A stretch of DNA of 64,000 bases from Lytechinus variegatus (lineage: Eukaryota > Echinodermata > Echinoidea > Temnopleuroida > Toxopneustidae). Below, in pieces: positions 45,735 through 55,283 of this stretch. The position numbers were made by a program, and so were the translations under genes. Each line of letters begins with the position of its first letter. The stretch's first letter is position 1. The DNA lies in contig NC_054740.1 in the NCBI RefSeq assembly GCF_018143015.1, positions 13,502,640 through 13,566,639 of the forward strand. Direction: 5' to 3'. Under the pieces are notes generated by a model that ran no database searches, was not told where the DNA came from, and saw only the letters and a list, made by a program, of their open reading frames with translations.

Positions 45735-46390
45735 CTATAGACCAGTTCGTAGTTACTTCATGGGCAATTTTGGTCAAATGACCTTTCATTTCTTTCATCA
45801 TGATAGGCAGATTTCAAAGCAAGATATTACGTAAGCTTTCCTTACATAGCAGGATGAAGAAATTGAATAGACCAGGTGACTAGAATAGCACACCAATGAA
45901 CACTTAATGAAGGTATTTGTTGCATTGCTACTTTGAATGCATATCTTAGCATGTTGCACAATGTACTTGACAAACTGTGAAATACCAGTCGTTCGTGGAA
46001 GCATTGTTGTTTTTTGTGGATGTAAATGAAAATGACAATTCAAAAGAATATATGAATAATCAAGACAGCAAAGTTGGTGCTTATCTCATTAGATTTTAAA
46101 GCACCATGTCACTTTAGTACAAATGACATTCTTCTGATTATGCGTAGAATCTTTTGATCATGTGCAGAATGGAACTACGAACTGGCTTATTACAATGTAT
46201 TTGGCCATCTGCTAAAAACCAGTCGCTAGTGGATGCATTGTTTTCTAGTGGATCTAATGAAAAGCACAATTTAAAAGAATATATGAATTGTTGCTTGTCT
46301 CATTAAATATTAAACCACCATGCCATTTGAGTTCAAATGACCATCTTCTGATCATGTGCAGAATGAAACTACACACTGGCTTATTCAAGT
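45735..46390. repeat. Diverged tandem duplication with fold-back ends
   Basis: 'ccagtcgttcgtggaagcat' to 'tctgattatgcgtag' (about 45985-46150) is repeated as 'ccagtcgctagtggatgcat' to 'tctgatcatgtgcag' (about 46217-46363). 'gaccagttcgtagttac' (45739) is inverted as 'actacgaactgg' (46172). Confidence 0.65.
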
Positions 46391-46512
46391 TTACTTCAAA
46401 TAGTCATTCTATTGCTGTGCAACCTCATAATTTACCATCTAAAATTATTGCAACAAAATACATTATAAAAACAGTTCTCACAGGCAAGAAATTTATAAGT
46501 AAAAAGAATGAT

Positions 46513-46518
46513 TTTATT
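46513..46518 (-). terminator. Candidate poly(A) signal of PRCP
   Basis: AATAAA on the - strand, 77 bases after the PRCP stop codon. It is well placed for a short 3' UTR. Confidence 0.5.
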
Positions 46519-46594
46519 TGAAATTCACTACATATTACACTGATGTTACATTACAAATTCAGATATAGGTGACTTATGTTATTTTGATTAAAAA

Positions 46595-46811
46595 TCAACT
46601 GCTTTTACGCTTGACCTGCCACCACTGTGCTATCCATCGGTTGATATTCTCCCTCTCTTGGTTTCTAATGGCTATCACCGAGGGAGGATCTAACTTGTTC
46701 TTCCCTCTGAGATCAAGATGGTGGGCCCCATCGGGTATGATTCCAGCGACGAGGGTATCAGTCAGATTGGTGAGCACCCCGCCGTCATGCCAGGGGTCCA
46801 AAAGTCCATTA
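46595..46811 (-). CDS. PRCP: PRCP exon 9 (catalytic Asp and His)
   Basis: After an acceptor ending CCCCCAG, the first T completes a Ser codon split from exon 8. It reads NGLLDPWHDGGVLTNLTDTL then AGIIPDGAHHLDLRGKNK and ends at TGA 46597-46595. Its first half is the template of the 146-bp tandem copies at 46879-47107. Confidence 0.94.
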
Positions 46812-49800
46812 CTGGGGGGGGAGCAAGGGAATGAAAAATAGGATTTATTGTTGAAGTCTAAAGCAATGTTAAACAGTACTAGATTATTCCAGCAACTAGG
46901 GTATCGGCTAGGTTCTTGAGGACCCCGCCGTCATGCCAGGGGTCCAAAAGTCCATTACTGGGGGGGAGCAAGGGAATGAAAAAATAGGATATATTGTTGA
47001 AGTCTAAAGCAATGCCAAACACTACTAGATTATTCCAGCAACTAGGGTATCGGCTAGGTTCCTAAGGAACCAACACTAATTAATGCGTGGGGTCCAGGAG
47101 TCCATTGCTGGAGGGAAGGGAATGAAAAAATAGAATTTATTATAGTAAGTCTGACCAATGCCAAATAGAGCTCGACATTTGAACTAATCCAAATTTTCAA
47201 AAGGTACCTGAAGCATTTAATGCATGTTATTTGTATGACATACATCAAAACCTCCTCTAAAAATCACCTTATCAGTTATGCAGCTGGACAACAAAGTATT
47301 GGAATAGAAGCATACTCACCTGAAAAATATATTACTAGAAGCAGTGATGTTCTTCCCCCCAAACTGAGTTACGATCCAATGTGGATGTGGCGTTACGTTC
47401 CACTGTGCCCTGCAGGCAGCAACCTGTGCATCATAATCCCAGGGCATGGAGTAAAACATGTCATTGATTCCATCTGCACAAGATGGCATTATCATTTCGG
47501 TACAGGACTGCGACAAAGAATTAGGAACAGAAAGAATAGTATGTTAAACATTTTGTCTAATTGTGAATTAAATGGAAAAACTAAGTTTCATGAAATCATC
47601 TGTAGAAAGGACCCCAAATAATCCTTCCCGATTTCAGGAAGAATTGGTTGAAAAGATACTCCATATCCTGTGACATCACAAGATTGATGCAGGGAATAAT
47701 TTTGCTTTACAAATTTGAATAGCATTTTTGCACATAAGAGAAAAGCTATCTACAATGTACAGGCCTATGTAAAAATATGCTACACAAAATAATTTGTGTA
47801 GCAGTCTTTATAAAATTGTGGAGCAAATTGTGATGTGATACCAGGTAAATTATTCCCTGTTGATGTACAAAGATTATGGGATGAGATCGAAACAACACTT
47901 AGTTCTTGTCGTCTTCGAGTTTTGGAGGTCCTTTTCAGAACAATGCATGCCAACAATAGAAAACAACATGGTGTACCCCTAAACCTCTACACTCACTCTT
48001 TCTTTGTCATGGAAACCTTCAGAAGTTATATTGAAACTTATGTTTTTTTGAAAATTTCTCTATTTACATGTACGATTGCTTAATCATAATCATATATTAC
48101 GTATACATGCATGTAACCAAAGAACACTGAATGTGATATTTAGAGCACCTAAGAACACAGAATTGGCATTTAAGAAGGTAGAGATCTCTAATTAATAGTA
48201 ATACTTATTTACCCGGGATAGCCATTTTTAAGCTCCTTCCGCTCTTCCAGCCAGAGCTCTGCATAATATAATTTATTACTACCCTTCTCCATTCTCATTT
48301 GTCAAGCACCTGACAAGAAGGCAGAAGATCCCATACTTCAAGTCTTTGGTATGACTCAGCCGGGGATCAAACCCATGACCTTCTATTCATGAGGGGGACA
48401 CTCTACCACTGAGCCACCATGTCCGGTCTCTCAGAGCCAAGACCTTTCCGAATCAAGGCAAGGTAAATTGCGAACTTACCTGGAAACTCCATCCTAGCTC
48501 TCCAAGGCTAGCTGTGGCATCTTGACTGAGATTAAAACACTGAGTGTTACCAGTGTAGTTATAATAGAGACCAAGAGCTCCAGTCAGCTCCTCCAGGAGC
48601 TGATCGTCAGTTGGAGAGGGAGTCTTGAAGTATGAACACACCTCCTGTGATAAGTGACATAATAATAATATTGCATTTATCGTTGTTGTCAGCATCCATT
48701 TGCCTCAAAAAGCTATGGTGAAGCGCTAGGTCTTACATTTTCTAGAGTGTCTGTAGAGCCCCACTCAAAAGTGGCTGTCTCTAGAGCAACTTGTACAGAT
48801 GAAGGAGGACGGCGCATGGAGAGAGCTTTTTTCTATTATGCGCTTAATAAATCAAACTTTATTATCATTATTATCATGGCTTTAATTCCAGCTGCTATTA
48901 AAAAGCATGTGGTACAATCAAGGAATCAAACCTGCCAACTAGCGATTCACCTCACTGGGTTGAGTGCAGTTGAGTGTTGAGTGTCAAACAAAATTACATG
49001 CTTGGGATTTGAACTCACATGCTTGGGATTTGAACTCACATGCTTGGGATTTGAACTCACAACCTGCTTCGGAGTCTTGAGCCAATCCCCTAGGACACAA
49101 CGCTTCACATTTAAAATCTAATGCGGTTTCACAAAGATGCTTCTAATTCAATGATTACAATTTTGGAGGATTGTATTCTTATATAATACTTCTGCTTCAG
49201 TAAACCAAATAACTTGACATCTCAAAAATCGCCAAATTTATGAAAAAAATATGTCATGAACTAACATTTATTATACATATCCCCTGGAATTTGATATCAT
49301 TGTTATGTGGTATATGTTTACACTTGGATATGCAGAAGTATTCTGTGCTGTGATGTAATATATGATTTGTGCCATTGTAAGGCACTTGATTTCAATCAAG
49401 TCATTATCCTATGTGATTTGCAGTTATAATCATTGCAAACCCATTTTTTTATATGAAATTGATACTGTGTTTATTAATCAATACGCATCCAATTACAGAA
49501 AAAGGTGTTTTGCAATGGATTTTACTGCAACTCTTGTACGATTACATGACTTCATTTATTTATACAACAATCACATCAAACTCAAAGTTTGATAGATCTG
49601 AATTCATGTAGTTAAATGAGAGGAGGACTTCTTAGATCAATCGCAATTCGAATTGATTTGAATCAATCATAAATATTTGTAAGAAAGGTCCCAGCAGGAT
49701 TCCTTCATTGCAGACATGCCTCACTTGGCATGAATCAAAATTTACATCACAGCAAAGAATACCTACTGATTATCTAAACATAAACCTATGTTCCATAAAA

Positions 49801-52800
49801 ATGACACAAAATCATTTGAGAGAAAAATACTTTTTCAGGAAACATACCATATATACTTGGTGACACGATATTTGCTCCTGCGACAATTACTCCAGGCTTT
49901 ACCTCATCTAGTTTACAGGGTTACGGTTGCAATAGTTTTCACTAAGCTTTGGGTTAGGGTTAGATGTACATGTATATTACTTGAATTGTTTGGCAGTATA
50001 ATCTATGTAAATAATGTATGTATATTTTTCAATGCCAACAGAGTGAATTTCCATTGAGGACGATAAATAAATGAATCTGAAAATGAATCTGAAAATCTTA
50101 CAAAAGGGGAAGTTCACCCTGAAGAAAACTTTGTTGTGAAAATAGCAGAAAAAATAGTAAAAAATATTGGTGAAGGTTTGATGAAAATCCGTTAAAGAGT
50201 AAAAAAGTTATTAGAGTTCAAAATTTTGGATTTGTGACGTCATAAACTAGCAGCTGCCCATGTGTTAAGTAATATAAAATGTATGAATTTCAAATTTTGT
50301 ATGGTTCCTGAGGACTTAATTTTGTTTTCTTTTCATGATCGGGTATGAAATGATTTGTCTATTGATATACAAAAGTTACAGTGAAAACCATTTTCAATTT
50401 TCTGAGAAAATGACATTTTATTGATTTTTTACCATTCGCTATGTAGGAATGCTGCTCGCATATGACGTCACAAATCAAATAATTGAAATTCTAATAACTT
50501 TTCAATTATTTGATGAATTTTTCTCAAACCTTCGGCAATATTTTTTATTATTTTTTCTGCTATTTTTACAATAAACTTTTTGTCAGGGTGAACTTCCCCT
50601 TTAATGCTAAATCCAGGATTAAAGTTGGTCATTTGAGTATTGTGTTGAATTTAAAGCGATGCAATTGTCCCAGGAGCAAATGTCATGAAACCATAAAACT
50701 TATGTTTTCATGATTATTTCCTGTAATTAAAATTGGTGAATTGTTAGATTATTTTTTTCCAGGACTCATTCGGTGCAATTCATATCGATAAACCGTTAAT
50801 GCCGAAAGGAATATACAGGCATTAAAGATAGATGAAAGTAGCAATTGTGAAAGCAAAGAGCAAACCTTAATTGGGAAAGCGGGAAGTGGTTCCAGGAAGT
50901 TGGCTGGGTAAGGATAGTCAACCATCGCTAGATTGAACCAGGTATCTGTTAACCATGATATTAAACCATTCACATCAGATGTCGTCTTCAGAGGGTTACA
51001 TAGTCTCATGATTCCTGTGAGTTTTGTACGACCAGATACTATAAGGGAGAGATAAATGTAATTGTCTGATGAAAGAGCAGTTTAAAGAAAAAGATTGATT
51101 GAATACTGTTGGTCTCACAGGCCTAATTCATTCCCCATAGACTCATGTGTTAAATATGAACTTTAAAAAATTCATAAAAAATAAGGATGAAATTTGGGGG
51201 TCGAATGTTTACTACCAGTGGATAGGATAAATATCTGGCAATCCATATCTGACCAGAAAAGGGTCCCTTGACAGGCTCATTTTAAAAACAAATTGGCGTG
51301 TTTGAAGACATCTTCGGGGGGAGCAGATTCATCACCTCAAACAGCAAAATACCCCTAATCCTTCCGCCAGTCAAAATATACATGTAGTCCAAAATTGGCG
51401 ATATTTCTTCCCAATTTGGGAAAAGGAAGTTCAGTAATTACCAAAAATAGAATCAGTGTTAGATGGACAATCATATGCATACACTTTGTCAATCAGCCAT
51501 ATCAAAATAAAAAAAAATAGCAATGGGTTGGCTCGAATGAATATCTATGGCCTACTACTAGTGATTAGGCCCGTGTAACCTAAATACAGGTGTCACAGGC
51601 CTAATTCATTCCACATAGACTCATGTGTTAAATATGCACTTTAAAAAATTCATAAAAAAAATTCATTTCATTTCATTTATTTCCACAAAATTAAAATATG
51701 TACAAAGCAGTATACAAATACATTTTAAAATAGTGGTGGACCAAATGAAAGCCCATCAGGCTTGTTTGGATGGCCCAATATTATAACATTCATAAGTGCA
51801 CATCCCGGGGGGGGCCACTTACATTGACGAGTGGATACCATGCGCGACCAAAAAAACACGTAAAAAGGATGTCTTTTTCACGATAGGGCACGTTACGTAC
51901 GTATCGTGATAAGGGTGTCAAAAACACAAAAATAATGAAAAAAGGGTATCTATTTCACTAGGAAAATTACGTGTTTAGGGTCGAAATTGTCGGGATGATA
52001 AAACAAAATTAAAATGTTTTATAAAGGATGTCCTTTTTGCCCCAACACTTCGTGTTTAGAGTCCGATTTGCGCGAGGTGTATAAGGTGGGGTCGTACTAA
52101 ACCAAATAAGGTAAAGCCGACGACCGAAGGACCCGTAACAATAAAACATTCCTGTACTTGTTTAGGGGTTCATTTCAGGGAATATTTGCCAAGAGTATCA
52201 TTTTGTTTCCAATACTTGTTAAGGGTAGGGTTTCACACGCCAATACTTGTTAAGGGGTGCATTTTCAGAATATGGAAATTACGTGTTTAGGGTGCTTTTC
52301 CAGACCCCATGTTGCGCATGGTATCCACTCGTGAATGGAAGTGGCCCCCCAGTACGTAATACATAATACATAAAACATAATACATACATAATCATAAAAA
52401 TACATCCACATAGCATAAGACAGGACAATAAGGATGAAATTTGGGGGTCGAATGTTTACTACCAGTGGATAGGATAAATATCTGGCAATCCATATCTGAC
52501 CAGAAAAGGGTCCCTTGACAGGCTCATTTTAAAAACAAATTGGCGTGTTTGAAGACATCTTCGGGGGGAGCAGATTCATCACCTCAAACAGCAAAATACC
52601 CCTAATCCTTCCGCCAGTCAAAGTATAGTCCAAAATTGGTGATATTTCTTCCCAATTTGGGAAAAGGAAGTTCAGTAATTACCAAAAATAGAATCAGTGT
52701 TAGATGGACAATCATATGCATACACTTTGTCAATCAGCCATATCAAAATTAAAAAAAATAGCAATGGGTTGGCTCGAATGAATATCTATGGCCTGCTACT

Positions 52801-55242
52801 AGTGATTAGGCCCGTGTAACCTGTTGTGATGCACCAGTGATCTTTAAGCATTTTCTTTTTACCATCAACTTCACGGTCAATCATCCTCATTCTTGCCACC
52901 GGAATAATTGTTATCATCGTCATCATCATCATCACCCTCTAGCATCATCATCCACAAAATGATCTCTTTTGTTCACACCATCATCATCTCCATTTAGTAG
53001 TCATTATTCCTGTCACCACCGCCAACCTCTAGGCACCATCACACCACAACAAAGGATATTTTTACCAGACCTGGCAAAACCCACAAAAACTCGCTCTATC
53101 ACTTTGAAATTTTCAGCAAGACGACATCAATTAAAGGTCTGGGTCAGAATGATAAAATTTCATAATTTCCATAATTATATTTGGACAATTTTAATTATAC
53201 ACATATTTTGCCTTTTCTGGTGTTCTGTTACAACTCATTCATCTTCCAGAAAACCAAAGCATTGCCCTTACTCTAAACACCAATAACTTAAAACTTGATA
53301 AGCACCTTGCATTAATCCTTCTCTACATGTATAATCACTAACAGGATATGCCTAATTAGCGTCACAACTTTGGAGCTAATTCTATGACCCTCTTTAGGGA
53401 AATTTCAATGGTATGTAATCCGCTTTGGGTTACCTTTGGACAATAGCATAAGGGTAAGTGTGCTCCTAGGGTCAAAACTTACATTCTACAGTGGTGAATG
53501 TTCTTCTCTTTGAATGAGATAGATGGATAAATGGTTTATTAATAAAAATCAAGACATCATCGCGGCTAAGGCCGAATTGTGATGTATTCACAAGGTAATA
53601 AAAAGACACAAAAAATATTCAAACAATAACACAGATAATTACAAAATAAAATAAAATAAATGAGGGTTAGGATTATGTAATAGTAGTGCTTAAACTATCA
53701 TTTTGAAGTGAAGAATTTCCTCTTTCAGTAGGAATATTTAACTGAAAATTTGTTTCTGGTGACTTTTTTTGTGTTTGCCATGCCTTGTCAGATTTCCAAT
53801 TACACTTCATCCTCTTCACATAACCACCATTAACAATCAACCTTCCTGCATCAAAACACCCTTCCAAAGTTGATGAGATGAGACAGACGATAGGAGGGGC
53901 AAAACTAATTCATCCCTTTAACATGCAATGGCATGCCCCTCCATGTTTTTTCGGATCAGAACTGTCTGGAGCTACTAAAACCTTCAATAACTCACCAGAT
54001 TGGCCAAGTCGCTTGATAACATCCCAGCTCTTGTGGACCGAATCATAACAAAGTTGACTGGCAGCCTGGAAATCTTTACTGATCGTAACAAATTGTGAGT
54101 TGCATGGAGTCAGGCCGGTAAACTGCCATATTGGGGCCGAAGCAGCTATCGCTCTGGTTGAAAGGCCAAATGAATTTGGAATTAAAGGGAATCACATATG
54201 ATGGAGAGGGACACACATTTTTGCTCAAAATTTAGTGAACCCACCACTAAATGCACTCCTTCATGCTGAGTGTTGAATGCAGACAATAACACTAAATGCT
54301 CGGCGAACCCATAGTTCTAAACAAATTTTATTGAATCTATTTTATCATCCGTCTTCACAATTATGTATATAAAACTTGGCAGAACTTGAAACACTTTAAC
54401 TATGTTCATTTTCTGGCGGAGTTCACAAACTTTTGAACACCACTGTATATTGAATATTTCATTAAAACATTTCATTTTCATCACAGTTAGGCCTACCACT
54501 TGTGTGTCAACTACTTTTTCCGAAATAGCAAGCACCACAAATGAGAATTGACAAATTAAGAATTATCCAAGTGAACTATGAATAAGCACAGGGAAGAATT
54601 ATAATGCTTGTCTAATTTTTGACTGAGCTCCGCACAGCAAAAACCCCACTCACCCTGCGATGGCATTAGGATACTTCATACGCATCCAGGCAGCCAACAT
54701 CCCTCCGTATGAGCCTCCGAATGCAATAACGGGAGAGCCTGAGACATCACCTAGTGAGTTGGCCTTGTACCAGTCAAGAAAGACTGTAAAGTCTGCAAGG
54801 GCTTGCTCAGACGTCAGGTAACCAAGGTGGGCGGCATCCTCAACAAACAAAAGAAAGAAATCGTGATTAAAATTCAATTTTTTCAATCAAAATTTATATT
54901 TAAATATGTCATTAAAAAGATATATTTCATACACATATGCATATTATTACACGTTATATATAAAAAAAAAAAAAAAGAATTCAGCACAAAAAAAACTTAT
55001 ATTTGCGCAGAAATGCCTTTACCTTGTATGAATCATTCCCATACGGCAGGGATTTCCCATAGTAACGATGCTCAGCAAATATGACAATAGCCTTGTATTC
55101 AACAGCCAAGTCCCATACAAGACCCTTAGAGATGGAAGAACAAGAATTACACATCATTTTCATCTATTATCATTATTATTATTATTAGCATTATTATCAT
55201 TTATCATTATCATCATCATCAAGACCTGATCATCATCATCAT

Positions 55243-55283
<41 letters not shown>

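Larger units (their letters stand above)
46741..47165. repeat. 146-bp tandem triplication of the PRCP exon 9 acceptor region
   Basis: 'ttccagc' landmarks at 46741, 46887 and 47033 give a period of exactly 146 bases twice. Each unit holds the start of exon 9, its acceptor, and intron sequence ('gggaatgaaaaa', 'ttgaagtctaaagcaatg'). Unit 1 belongs to the real exon, unit 2 is almost unchanged, and unit 3 is mutated and shorter. Confidence 0.92.
51592..52821. repeat. Tandem duplication, copy B, split by an insertion
   Basis: Copy B matches copy A up to 'aaaaattcataaaaa' (51660) and resumes at 'ataaggatgaaatttggggg' (52428). The 0.77-kb block between has no counterpart in copy A. Confidence 0.9.

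Noticed and set aside
47054-47248. 64-residue frame on the - strand overlapping the PRCP exon 9 copies
   Set aside because: It is in a different frame from the PRCP copies. The phase-compatible reading is the decoy exon at 47080-47107.
48350-48427. Possible functional tRNA gene
   Set aside because: A and B boxes are present, but the sequence continues into a SINE body with a mutated relative at 39501, and acceptor-stem pairing is not evident.
53491-54452. Tc1/mariner-like element bounded by TACAGTGGTG at both ends
   Set aside because: The span would enclose the real PRCP exon 5, so the two end-like words cannot be borders of one simple insertion.
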